Source: Prochlorococcus sp. AG-347-K17 (GTDB lineage Bacteria > Cyanobacteriota > Cyanobacteriia > PCC-6307 > Cyanobiaceae). Taken from it: DNA of 34,030 bases. The position numbers and the translations under genes were made by a program. The notes below the pieces were generated by a model that saw only the letters and a program-made list of their open reading frames with translations, did not search any database and was not told the DNA's origin. Location of the stretch: NCBI GenBank assembly GCA_003281385.1, contig QCCE01000003.1, forward strand, positions 1 through 34,030. Reading direction: 5' to 3'. Below, in pieces: positions 19,449 through 25,710 of the stretch (position 1 is the first letter of the stretch; each line of letters starts with the position of its first letter).

Positions 19449-19477
19449 TTGACATCACTAGGAAAAAGTGCTATAAT
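19449..19477 (+). promoter_or_regulatory. Consensus sigma-70 promoter for the AlpA-like gene and integrase
   Basis: TTGACA at 19449-19454 and TATAAT at 19472-19477 with a 17-bp spacer, a perfect match to the sigma-70 consensus. It would start transcription near 19484, giving a leader of about 70 bases before the ATG at 19553. The leader contains a gggg...cccc pairing at about 19490-19508. Its location rules out the upstream in-frame ATG at 19400. Confidence 0.8.
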
Positions 19478-19552
19478 ATAACCATAGACGGGGAGGAAAG
19501 AAGACCCCTAACGAAGTCCAAAACGTCTGTTTATATACGTAATTTTTTAATA

Positions 19553-19750
19553 ATGAACCTATTGAACCTTCGACAGGTTGCGGATAGATATGTCTGCTGC
19601 ACCAAAACAGTCTTGAGACAAGTTAATTCAGGAGTAATGCCACCTCCTATCGTCTTATGGGAGAGAAGTGACGGTAAAAGTGGTGCTAACCGTTGGAGAG
19701 AGCAAGACCTTATTAAGTTCGAGCAAGGAGTAAGAGAATGGAAAAAATAA
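19553..19750 (+). CDS. AlpA-like DNA-binding protein, candidate excisionase
   Basis: A 65-residue protein starting MNLLNLRQVADRYVCC with a winged-helix/MerR-type reading head, QVADRY...KTVLRQVNSG, then a SGANRWREQDLIKFE segment. This pattern matches AlpA/Xis-type regulators that set the direction of integrase reactions. The longer frame from 19400 is rejected because a consensus promoter lies inside it. The gene overlaps the tyrosine recombinase start by 13 bp, the usual arrangement for recombination directionality factors. The function is inferred from fold and position. Confidence 0.7.
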   Translation: MNLLNLRQVADRYVCCTKTVLRQVNSGVMPPPIVLWERSDGKSGANRWREQDLIKFEQGVREWKK

Positions 19751-21045
19751 TAATCAACAAACTTTCAGATATTAAAAAAATTAGACCTGAAACTACTGTC
19801 AAAACCTACACGGTAGGTAAAGGAAATAGTCTTTATATAAAATGTCGCTCCATTAAAGACGGGGGCAACCTTTCATTTGTTGGGAGGTATCGCCACCCAT
19901 TAACCAAAAAACAATTAGAAGTAACTATTGAAGGCGGAGATATTCAAGTAGAACAAAACAAAGTTAAATCCGACCTAACCATTAAAGGTGCAAAAGAAAA
20001 GTGGTTTTCCATAAGAGAAACCAAGATATATGAATTATCTAATCCAAGAAGAATAATTGAAGGTAAAACACTTGAAGACGCTGCGAATGAATATCTAAAG
20101 GTAAAAAGTAGTGAGATTAGATTAAGTACAGTTCAAGAATATAAAAGGCAGTTCAATACAACGATTTATAAGTACTTGGATAGAAAAACACCCATAAGAG
20201 AACTGGAGTGGGATAACAACGGTCATTTAGTTGACGAAGCACTTAAGAAAATAAGAGAAGACCAGAAGAACCCACAGTCAGGGGAACTACAGAGAAGGTG
20301 CAAATGTTTATTGAATGGAGCATTTGAGAAAGCAATCGACTTGAAATGGATTGCAAGAGGACAAAATCCAGTAGTAATGAAGAAAGGACATTTTCCCTCT
20401 CATACGCCAAGACACTATCCTCATTTGGAGTGGAATGAAGTGCCTTCATTTATTGAAAAATTGAATAGATATTCTTACAGATACGCACCTCAACAAATAT
20501 TAGCGTTGAAGTTTATTATGCTTTCTGGCATAAGAGTAGGAGCAGCAGTAAGGACAAAATGGGAGTGGATTGATAAAGAATGCGAGGGTGACAAGCAAGT
20601 AATCTATTATCCAGCAGAAACAAAAGGAATTAAAAGATATAAGAAAAATCTCCACCGTCACCACTTCATACCAATCACAGAAGAAATCAGGGAAATATTA
20701 GAAAAAGCCAAACAATTTTCAACTAATGAGTATGTATTTTCCAAAATCTTGGAAGGGAACAAAGACGAACACTTAAGAGAAGACAAACCAAGCAAAGTAA
20801 TGACGTGTATGGGAATAGTTAATAGCAAAGGTGAGCAAGTAACTTCTCACGGTTGGAGAAAAACTTTAATGACAGCAGGTAAAAGTATTTTTGGTAGAGA
20901 CCAAGAAATGTTAAAAAAGCAATTAGGTCACATACCCGAAGGGAAAGTAAATCAGGCATATGATTTTTCACAACTAATAAAGCACAGAAGAAAGTTTTTA
21001 ACCGAATATGGGAAGGCACTTTTGGATATGGGACTAATGATTTAA
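19738..21045 (+). CDS. Tyrosine recombinase (integrase)
   Basis: A 435-residue integrase. The N-terminal 100 residues resemble an arm-binding domain of P4-type integrases (GKGNSLYIKCRSIK...FVGRYRH...EVTIEG). A SAM-like core-binding domain spans about 110-205 and the catalytic domain 230-435. All catalytic residues are visible. They are R266 in LSGIR, the beta-hairpin lysine region ETKGIKRYKK near 298, H371-x-x-R374 (HGWRK), H398 in LGH, and nucleophile Y408 in AYDFS. The enzyme is therefore expected to be active at the tRNA-Ser site. It is co-transcribed with and overlaps the AlpA-like gene. The reading frame is intact. Confidence 0.93.
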   Translation: MEKIIINKLSDIKKIRPETTVKTYTVGKGNSLYIKCRSIKDGGNLSFVGRYRHPLTKKQLEVTIEGGDIQVEQNKVKSDLTIKGAKEKWFSIRETKIYELSNPRRIIEGKTLEDAANEYLKVKSSEIRLSTVQEYKRQFNTTIYKYLDRKTPIRELEWDNNGHLVDEALKKIREDQKNPQSGELQRRCKCLLNGAFEKAIDLKWIARGQNPVVMKKGHFPSHTPRHYPHLEWNEVPSFIEKLNRYSYRYAPQQILALKFIMLSGIRVGAAVRTKWEWIDKECEGDKQVIYYPAETKGIKRYKKNLHRHHFIPITEEIREILEKAKQFSTNEYVFSKILEGNKDEHLREDKPSKVMTCMGIVNSKGEQVTSHGWRKTLMTAGKSIFGRDQEMLKKQLGHIPEGKVNQAYDFSQLIKHRRKFLTEYGKALLDMGLMI

Positions 21046-21186
21046 CTGTGTTTTTTAAGTACACACAACAGCAACAATGAAATCGGGCTAAAATCTGTAG
21101 TTTTAAGGTCATATTGTAGTCAAAAACAACAAACTGTAGTAAAATTAGGTCATAACCACCTATAAACAACACTTCCCCTTAAAAAA
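21046..21186. promoter_or_regulatory. Upstream region of the serine recombinase with TGTAG repeats
   Basis: The 141-bp spacer carries tgtag at 21096, 21115 and 21135, spaced 19-20 bp (about two helical turns), with aggtcata at 21106 and 21147. Additional tgtag copies lie at 21752, 22031, 22057 and 22107. An operator or iteron role is possible, but no promoter boxes are convincing. Confidence 0.4.
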
Positions 21187-21732
21187 ATGAAAGTTGGACT
21201 AGCAAGAGTATCTTCAGTAGGACAGAACCTAGAAAGACAAATTATTGCTCTTAAAGAATATGGATGCGAAAAGATTTTTCAAGAGAAAATGTCAGGCACT
21301 AAAAGAGAAGGCAGAAAAGTTTTGGAAGAATGCTTGGATTTTGTAAGAGAAGGAGATGAGTTTATTGTCACCAGAATTGATAGATGCTCCAGAAGTGTTT
21401 TGGATTTGCAGTTAATAGTTAAAGAACTTGAAAGCAAAGGAGTTACATTTGCAGCAACAGAGCAATCCATAGACACTAAAACTCCTGAAGGAAAATGTTT
21501 CCTGAATATGCTTTCTGTTTTTAGTGAGTTTGAGACCTCAATTAGAAAAGAAAGACAAATGAGTGGAATTAAAGCAAACCTTCATAAGTTCAAGGGCAGA
21601 GGACAAACTATTGATGTTGAAAAAATCCAAACATTAAAAGAAGAAGGAAAAGGTGCAACTGCGATTGCCAAAGAAATGGGAATTGATAGAACCTCTGTTT
21701 ATCGTTTACTTAAGAGAGTGCAGGTTAAATGA
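21187..21732 (+). CDS. Serine recombinase (resolvase/invertase family)
   Basis: A 181-residue small serine recombinase of the Hin/Pin/TnpR size class. Nucleophile S9 is in GLARVSSVGQN. The active-site arginines R66 and R69 lie in TRIDRCSRS, and the FSEFETSIRKERQ helix spans 112-124. A C-terminal helix-turn-helix covers about 143-180. All essential residues are present, in contrast to the host gene at 6213. It sits in the element after the tyrosine integrase with its own spacer and no strand change. It may resolve multimers or invert a segment, but I found no convincing pair of inverted crossover sites, so its target is unknown. The next gene overlaps it by 4 bp. Confidence 0.9.
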   Translation: MKVGLARVSSVGQNLERQIIALKEYGCEKIFQEKMSGTKREGRKVLEECLDFVREGDEFIVTRIDRCSRSVLDLQLIVKELESKGVTFAATEQSIDTKTPEGKCFLNMLSVFSEFETSIRKERQMSGIKANLHKFKGRGQTIDVEKIQTLKEEGKGATAIAKEMGIDRTSVYRLLKRVQVK

Positions 21733-21872
21733 AATACAAAGTTCAATTATTTGTAGGTGGCAATGTATTTGATTTCATTTGCTTTGCCACTTCTAATCAA
21801 GACGCGAACCGCGTAGCGAAGGCACAACACCCAAATGCAAGGATTATCAGCACAACTGCTGTTTTTCGCTGA
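21729..21872 (+). CDS. Small phage-like hypothetical protein, 47 residues
   Basis: Starts MKYKVQLFVGGNVFDFICFA and ends NARIISTTAVFR. The ATG overlaps the recombinase TGA in the ATGA arrangement, indicating translational coupling. The layout, a short strand, a helix with AKAQHPNARI, and a final strand, resembles very small proteins common in cyanophages and their satellites. I cannot give a function. It is too short for standard ORF limits, but the coupling and composition support it. Confidence 0.6.
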   Translation: MKYKVQLFVGGNVFDFICFATSNQDANRVAKAQHPNARIISTTAVFR

Positions 21873-22214
21873 TTTGCTCCATTCAGGATGACCTGTGAGG
21901 GGTCTGAAAAGATTGGTCAGTATGATTGCACCTCCAAAAACCAGGCTCTATATGTGTTTTTATGGGTAATTCCTGATACGAACCCCCCTAATATGAAGGG
22001 ATGTAAAGCAAATAACGTTTGTGGGGATTTTGTAGGAAAAAAATTATAAATAAAACTGTAGGTTTCATTTAAGTCATTAAGTCTTATAGGTCACTTAAAG
22101 GGATTTTGTAGAAGTATTTATGGAAAAAGACCTTTGTAAATATGAGTGAGAAATGTATGCCTAGTCTGTTCTGCATAAATAAAAGTAGTTCATAAGATTT
22201 TTATTCATATAAAG
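21873..22214. other. Intergenic region inside the element
   Basis: A 342-bp stretch with no convincing reading frame. It contains the identical 12-mer gggattttgtag at 22024-22035 and 22100-22111, and a tgtag at 22057. It begins with a comparatively GC-rich part (up to about 21990) that might form a structured RNA, and ends before the ATG at 22215, which has no clear ribosome binding site. Confidence 0.45.
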
Positions 22215-22448
22215 ATGCCACAAGTTTTATTCAACAGAGATAACGAAGTTAAAAGAACCGAAGGTTCTTTTGGGTTAAGACCACCAATAAGTAGAAACGT
22301 AAGTTATGCAAGACACCAAAGACACCTGAATGATAAAGAAGAGAAGTTATGTAAGAAGTTTAATTGTGGATATTCCACGCTAGTTAAGTCATTAGTTGCA
22401 GAGAGATACCAAAGAGAGTTTGGGGAAGTAGTAACACCATTTTTTTAG
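22215..22448 (+). CDS. Hypothetical protein, 77 residues
   Basis: Unrecognised protein starting MPQVLFNRDNEVKR, rich in Arg and Lys, with a helical C-terminal half (NDKEEKLCKKFNCGYSTLVKSLVAERYQREFG) that looks like a small DNA-binding or protein-binding domain of ribbon-helix-helix size. It is the first gene of the plus-strand small-gene cluster and lies 10 bp before the next gene. The next gene has a good GGAG ribosome site, whereas this one has none that is clear. Confidence 0.6.
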   Translation: MPQVLFNRDNEVKRTEGSFGLRPPISRNVSYARHQRHLNDKEEKLCKKFNCGYSTLVKSLVAERYQREFGEVVTPFF

Positions 22449-22458
22449 GAGATTAGAG

Positions 22459-22734
22459 ATGAAGCCAGAATATGAAAAGAACAAACTTGCATATCAAGAG
22501 TTCCAAAGTCCAAGAAATATATTTGATATTCGCAACCAACATAGGGAGTTAATGGGTCAAAAGTTTTATCAGATTTCTGAAAATGACCCTGAAACTTATT
22601 TTGAGGTGACCTTTAGACCAAATATGCTTGCTTCTCCTCCACGCTTGGATAAAAGACACTCTCAACCAATTAAAGGCAAACCTCCAGAAGGAATGAAACC
22701 TGCACCAAGTGGAATGCCATATCTAAAATTATGA
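22459..22734 (+). CDS. Hypothetical protein, 91 residues
   Basis: Unrecognised protein with a Pro-rich, basic C-terminal tail (RLDKRHSQPIKGKPPEGMKPAPSG) that is likely disordered and a helical N-terminal part. A GGAGATTAGAG ribosome site precedes its ATG. Its TGA overlaps the next ATG (ATGA), so the cluster is translationally coupled. No motif permits a functional call. Confidence 0.6.
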   Translation: MKPEYEKNKLAYQEFQSPRNIFDIRNQHRELMGQKFYQISENDPETYFEVTFRPNMLASPPRLDKRHSQPIKGKPPEGMKPAPSGMPYLKL

Positions 22735-22871
22735 AACTTGAAATCGGAAGTAGTTTTGCATTTATGCTGACTGAAATTGCAAAAGGCAATAATCAAGAAA
22801 TTGATGAATATATTGAAGAACTTATCTTGAGCGAATATCAAAAGAAAAGACTTCTGGAGCAGAAATTATGA
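22731..22871 (+). CDS. Small helical protein, 46 residues
   Basis: Begins MKLEIGSSFAFMLTEIAKGN and ends LLEQKL. It overlaps the previous stop by ATGA and its own TGA overlaps the next ATG. Acidic and helical, of a size used by antitoxins or small subunits, but no family match is apparent. I found it by following the start/stop chain. It is below common length limits. Confidence 0.6.
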   Translation: MKLEIGSSFAFMLTEIAKGNNQEIDEYIEELILSEYQKKRLLEQKL

Positions 22872-23023
22872 ATGTTGTATTTTCTCCAATTATTTCTGAA
22901 AAATTAAAAATGTTGATGCTGAAGAAATACAGGATTACTGATACTGGTAGTACAGGAGCCGCAAAGTTTCTATCCAAGAAAATTGATGAAGAGTATAAAT
23001 CCCTCAATTTGCCTGAATACTAA
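22868..23023 (+). CDS. Small hypothetical protein, 51 residues
   Basis: Begins MNVVFSPIISEKLKMLMLKK and ends SLNLPEY. It starts in the ATGA overlap with the previous gene and ends in a TAATG overlap with the next. Basic in the middle, acidic at the end, with a GSTGAAKFLSKKIDEEY helix. No function can be assigned. Its preservation between two coupled junctions argues that it is translated. Confidence 0.6.
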   Translation: MNVVFSPIISEKLKMLMLKKYRITDTGSTGAAKFLSKKIDEEYKSLNLPEY

Positions 23024-23379
23024 TGGAATTGGATGTAGAAGATTTTAAGAATAGATATCAACTAACTCCAAAGCAGTTAAGACAGACCAAAATGACTGCC
23101 GAAGATATTGAAATCGCACAAAATGTTCTCCTAACGATTGAAGACCTATTTTTAGAGAATATTGCAGATTGGTCGTTAGAGGAAAGTTTCTTCTTGTATG
23201 ACGAAAAAGAAGATTTAATCTACAGATTTTTTAATTTCTCCAAAGGTATGACCAAGTGCTTCTTGGTAATTAACTCTGAACCACAAATAGAGTTAATCAG
23301 TAATGATTTGGATAATCATTTACTTCTACACATATCCAATATTCTTCTGGATTTCGTTATTACCTTTATTCGTTCGTGA
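23023..23379 (+). CDS. Hypothetical acidic protein, 118 residues
   Basis: Last gene of the plus-strand small-gene cluster, starting in a TAATG overlap with the previous gene. The protein begins MELDVEDFKNRYQLTPKQLR and is acidic. A hydrophobic stretch HLLLHISNILLDFVITFI near the C-terminus is probably an amphipathic helix, not a true membrane segment. No recognised domain. A terminator-like stem follows 40 bp downstream. Confidence 0.65.
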   Translation: MELDVEDFKNRYQLTPKQLRQTKMTAEDIEIAQNVLLTIEDLFLENIADWSLEESFFLYDEKEDLIYRFFNFSKGMTKCFLVINSEPQIELISNDLDNHLLLHISNILLDFVITFIRS

Positions 23380-23418
23380 AACAGCACCCCCTAAATTAAA
23401 AACGGTAGATACTATAAC

Positions 23419-23463
23419 CTTCAATTTTCAGTTCCCTGCAAACAATAATATTGAAAATTGAAG
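23419..23463 (+). terminator. Terminator-like hairpin after the plus cluster
   Basis: A perfect 12-bp stem, cttcaattttca paired with tgaaaattgaag, with a 21-base loop, 39 bp after the last plus-strand stop. It is followed by tttcattt and then a T-rich tract about 20 bases later, so as a rho-independent terminator it is imperfect. Confidence 0.5.
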
Positions 23464-23497
23464 TTTCATTTACATTGGATTTCAATTTTTTTTTCGT

Positions 23498-23530
23498 AAA
23501 AAAAAGACCCCTTCAAGATTGAAAGGGTCT
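23498..23530 (-). terminator. Rho-independent terminator of the minus cluster
   Basis: A stem with arms 23505-23516 and 23519-23530 (agaccccttcaa and its partner, one mismatch), read on the minus strand and followed by a U-tract from the a-run at 23498-23505. It lies 86 bp after the stop of the last minus-strand gene (23616). Confidence 0.75.
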
Positions 23531-23615
23531 ATTGGTGTAAGCACAATATACTTTTATTATGACCAATACTGGACTTACAACGACACCAATAAACGAAAGC
23601 CAGTAAAATTATGTT

Positions 23616-23780
23616 TTAGTCATACCACTCTTCGTATTTCTTTCCAGAAATATCAAGGAAATAGATATCCCTTACATAATCAATAATTTCTTGTCTTGAA
23701 ATTATGTTCTGTTCGTATTCTCTATACAAATAAAGTAAATCTTCCTTAATTCGTTTATTTGATAATTGAACTGTTTTCAT
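23616..23780 (-). CDS. Small acidic hypothetical protein, 54 residues
   Basis: Begins MKTVQLSNKRIKEDLLYLYR and ends YEEWYD. It starts at the TAATG overlap with the gene at 23780, with an AAGGAGCAAAACTAATG ribosome-site context. It is helical, rich in Tyr and Glu, and ends the minus cluster before the terminator. No family is recognised. It was found by extending the TAATG pattern and had not been expected from length alone. Confidence 0.65.
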   Translation of the reverse strand: MKTVQLSNKRIKEDLLYLYREYEQNIISRQEIIDYVRDIYFLDISGKKYEEWYD

Positions 23781-24037
23781 TAGTTTTGCTCCTTTTTTGA
23801 TTGTTGAATTGAATAGTTGTTAATCAGTTGTTGCTCTATTAGGTTTATTTCTCTTCTTGCCTTTCCTCTAGTTTTCTCCATTTGCCACCCAAAATTATCT
23901 TTTAACTTATATGTTTTTTGTATGTCGTGGAGTAGCGTTTTTATTCTGCTCCTTATCATTTTCCTAACTTCTACTGAAGGAACAAACTTCAGTAGACTTT
24001 CTTGTTCTTTAGTTAATTTCAAGGCAGTTCCCCCCAT
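23780..24037 (-). CDS. Hypothetical protein, 85 residues
   Basis: Unrecognised basic protein, MGGTALKLTKEQESLLKF..., rich in Arg and Lys, mostly helical. Its ATG overlaps the upstream gene's end by 19 bp, so coupling is likely; a GGGAAGAAATG context precedes it. Its stop overlaps the next start in TAATG form. The overlapping plus-strand frame in this region is a shadow. Confidence 0.55.
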   Translation of the reverse strand: MGGTALKLTKEQESLLKFVPSVEVRKMIRSRIKTLLHDIQKTYKLKDNFGWQMEKTRGKARREINLIEQQLINNYSIQQSKKEQN

Positions 24038-24201
24038 TCATTTCTTCCCTCAAGTTCGTCTTGAATGCTTAAAAGAATATATGCTTTAGTTTCATTAGAA
24101 ATACCACCTGTCTCTCTAACTACTCTTCTTACTTTTCTCTCAAATATATTTGAGTTTTCCTCAAATAATCTGTCTCTAATTTGTTCTTCAATCTCTTTCA
24201 T
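24019..24201 (-). CDS. Hypothetical protein, 60 residues
   Basis: Begins MKEIEEQIRDRLFEENSN and ends GRNEWGELP. It begins at the TAATG junction after GGAGGACAACTAATG. Highly charged and helical, with no domain recognised. It overlaps the downstream gene by 19 bp in another frame. Confidence 0.55.
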   Translation of the reverse strand: MKEIEEQIRDRLFEENSNIFERKVRRVVRETGGISNETKAYILLSIQDELEGRNEWGELP

Positions 24202-24458
24202 TAGTTGTCCTCCTGAACTATTTTTTTAATCTCTGGCTTCAAGTATGGATATACTTTTCTTTTCCAAAGTCCTATAAGCATTTGCATAGAAAGTAAATCA
24301 CCGTGAATTGCTTTTTCGTGCAAAGTTAACCAATCTTCTACAGAAAAATCTGGAGTTAAATGTTCGTTTATTTGTTGGTACATTTCCTTAATAATCCATT
24401 TCTCATTAACAAAAATGTCAATCATTTTATTATTGAGTTCCTCAAAAGATTTTTTCAT
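24201..24458 (-). CDS. Hypothetical acidic protein, 85 residues
   Basis: Begins MKKSFEELNNKMIDIFVNEK. A central LHEKAIHGDLLSMQMLIGLWKRK helix-rich region gives no known motif. It starts at a GGAGGACAAGTAATG junction and its stop overlaps the next start as TAATG. This is the third of four genes in the chain to share the same ribosome-site/junction layout. Confidence 0.6.
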   Translation of the reverse strand: MKKSFEELNNKMIDIFVNEKWIIKEMYQQINEHLTPDFSVEDWLTLHEKAIHGDLLSMQMLIGLWKRKVYPYLKPEIKKIVQEDN

Positions 24459-24640
24459 TACTTGTCCTCCTCAAAGTAGTTTTGTCTTTTCCAGAGGACG
24501 CAATCCTCTAGGTAATCAATTAATCCGTCATAATCATTTTTCTTAAAAAAGTTTTTAATAAACGTATGCTCTATTGCTGTGATTTCGTTGGTGTATGAGA
24601 AATCAACAGGATTTCCATTTATGGATAATGTTTTTTTCAT
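24458..24640 (-). CDS. Hypothetical protein, 60 residues
   Basis: Begins MKKTLSINGNPVDFSYTNEI and ends NYFEEDK. The ATG at 24640 is preceded by AAGGAAAGACAACTAATG, so I chose it over an upstream in-frame ATG at 24688 that has no ribosome site and sits inside a hairpin. A short beta-hairpin start (NGNPVDFSYTNEI) is followed by two helices. No family is recognised. Confidence 0.6.
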   Translation of the reverse strand: MKKTLSINGNPVDFSYTNEITAIEHTFIKNFFKKNDYDGLIDYLEDCVLWKRQNYFEEDK

Positions 24641-24668
24641 TAGTTGTCTTTCCTTTTTGATTTTGTGA

Positions 24669-24686
24669 GGGGAGAAAAATCTCCCC
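24669..24686 (-). other. Hairpin between genes of the minus cluster
   Basis: A 7-bp stem, ggggaga/tctcccc, with a 4-base loop, located just after the 24693 gene stop and 28 bp before the start at 24640. No U-tract follows, so it looks like an mRNA processing or translation-control hairpin and not a terminator. Confidence 0.55.
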
Positions 24687-24692
24687 ATTTGA

Positions 24693-24947
24693 TTAGAAAT
24701 ATGGATACTGAATATCTGTTTTTATATTCAGCGATTGAATAAACCGTTTAATATCACTTCTAATTTTCTGCGGATAAGTAGGAGTTGAAGGAGTATTTGC
24801 CAAGTGAAATACTCTTCTTTGACCTCCATAAACACCCTCAACCTTTATGTGATTTTTCAAGGTAAGGTTTATTTTCTTATCGTCAGTTAATCCTTTTAGA
24901 AGTTTTATTGCTCGTCTATTGATTTCGTGACTTATACCGAAGGACAT
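24693..24947 (-). CDS. Hypothetical protein, 84 residues
   Basis: Begins MSFGISHEINRRAIKLLK and includes GVYGGQRRVFHLANTPSTP...KIRSDIKRFIQSLN. It superficially resembles a small HicA-type RNA-binding fold, but the diagnostic glycine-histidine pattern is missing, so I do not call a toxin. Its start lies inside the upstream gene (16-bp overlap in another frame), again suggesting coupled translation. Confidence 0.6.
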   Translation of the reverse strand: MSFGISHEINRRAIKLLKGLTDDKKINLTLKNHIKVEGVYGGQRRVFHLANTPSTPTYPQKIRSDIKRFIQSLNIKTDIQYPYF

Positions 24948-25543
24948 TGCTCTTGTACTGCAATAACCTTCTTCAGGTCGAATTGAAGACTACTGTCGTC
25001 TTCCCCAAATAACAGGTTGAAGTGCCTGTTTATCTCTTCTTCGTCCCAATTTTCCCCTTGAACATTGATTACCACCTCAAATGATTTCTTCTTATTGATT
25101 GGTTTTAATGACCACACCCTTACACTTGGGAGTACTTCTTTAACTCCGTCAAAATCAAACTCCATTTCGTAGGGTTCTACTTGTTCTGGGTTTTCAATAT
25201 CATTATCAGTACCTTTTCTTAAGTACTCAATTAACTCTTCTTGAGTATCAAAATCCTTAAAATCGACATAAGAGGTGTGTACATAGAAATCAATTTTTGC
25301 GGCTTCACTTTGCTGCCACGTAAAGTTTTCACGGAACTCTTCAAGCACTTCCTTCTTCTTCAAGTAATTAATTGCTGTGAAGTCGTCCACACCTGCTTTG
25401 TGACATAATTCTCCTTCAAGAAGATATCGAAGTTCACTTTCTAATATGTGCCTATCTTGAAAGTATTTTGGATTAGTACTCATAGGAGTGGCATTGTGCC
25501 ACCTTTCCAGCAAGGATTTTCCCTGCTTAACAGTCTCTGTCAT
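24932..25543 (-). CDS. Hypothetical protein, 203 residues
   Basis: Largest gene of the minus cluster and its first, begins MTETVKQGKSLLERWHNATP. It is acidic, with a C-terminal alpha/beta region from about residue 100 (PYEMEFDFDGVKEVLPSVRVWSL...) that I cannot match to a known domain. The start ATG has no good ribosome site, unlike its downstream partners. A promoter and an 8-bp dyad with 3-bp spacer are 35-50 bp upstream. As the lead gene it may be a regulator or a key effector, but that is inference. Confidence 0.7.
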   Translation of the reverse strand: MTETVKQGKSLLERWHNATPMSTNPKYFQDRHILESELRYLLEGELCHKAGVDDFTAINYLKKKEVLEEFRENFTWQQSEAAKIDFYVHTSYVDFKDFDTQEELIEYLRKGTDNDIENPEQVEPYEMEFDFDGVKEVLPSVRVWSLKPINKKKSFEVVINVQGENWDEEEINRHFNLLFGEDDSSLQFDLKKVIAVQEQCPSV

Positions 25544-25577
25544 AATAAAATAATGTTTTAAGTTTGTAAATTGTGCC

Positions 25578-25596
25578 TATTAAATAACATTTAATA
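25578..25596. promoter_or_regulatory. Dyad operator upstream of the minus cluster
   Basis: A perfect 8-bp inverted repeat, tattaaat at 25578-25585 and atttaata at 25589-25596, with a 3-bp spacer, 35 bp before the ATG at 25543. Its position and symmetry fit a repressor site for the minus-strand operon. Confidence 0.5.
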
Positions 25597-25710
25597 AGGC
25601 AATTATTAAGTTTTTAATGTAAATAATTAAAGCGTAGTTCCCACCGTTGCTCCGTGCCTTTATTATAGCCCAAAACCCTCTTTCTGGTGCTATAATAGGG
25701 GGTTAGGGGT

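Larger units (their letters stand above)
18998..19552. other. Left end of the integrative element, no gene
   Basis: A 555-bp stretch without a plausible gene, holding the inner left attachment copy, gtccc boxes at 19314 and 19324, a related gtccat box at 19345, paired cgtcacaaca repeats, and the recombination-operon promoter. Two near-copies of the repeat, cctcacaaca, lie at 19082-19091 and 19149-19158, outside the inner core. Reading frames here are short and unsupported. Confidence 0.6.
23380..23615. other. Convergent intergenic region between the two small-gene clusters
   Basis: 236 bp between convergent clusters, holding one terminator stem for each strand and a third inverted repeat, tattggtgt at 23530-23538 with acaccaata at 23583-23591. 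The last encloses a 44-base interior and could be part of a small RNA or an additional stem. I see no gene in it. Confidence 0.5.

Noticed and set aside
19400..19552. N-terminal extension of the AlpA-like gene from an ATG at 19400
   Set aside because: The consensus promoter at 19449-19477 lies inside it, and the 65-residue product from 19553 matches the family size.
20819..21172. 117-codon minus-strand frame opposite the integrase
   Set aside because: Antisense shadow of the catalytic domain; no ribosome site and an erratic composition.
21873..21990. Conserved small RNA in the GC-richer part
   Set aside because: A gacc/ggtc pairing is visible, but no terminator or promoter supports a transcript.
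22822..23007. 61-codon minus-strand frame
   Set aside because: Opposite two plus-strand genes joined by coupled overlaps.
23817..24089. 90-codon plus-strand frame opposite the minus cluster
   Set aside because: Antisense to two genes with better coupled starts; its hydrophobic composition is the shadow of charged codons.
24641..24688. Longer start for the gene at 24458-24640
   Set aside because: The upstream ATG lies next to a hairpin and lacks a ribosome site, whereas 24640 has the same junction as its neighbours.
24693..24947. HicA-type toxin
   Set aside because: Size and layout suggest it, but the conserved glycine and catalytic histidine pattern is not present, and no antitoxin partner is evident.
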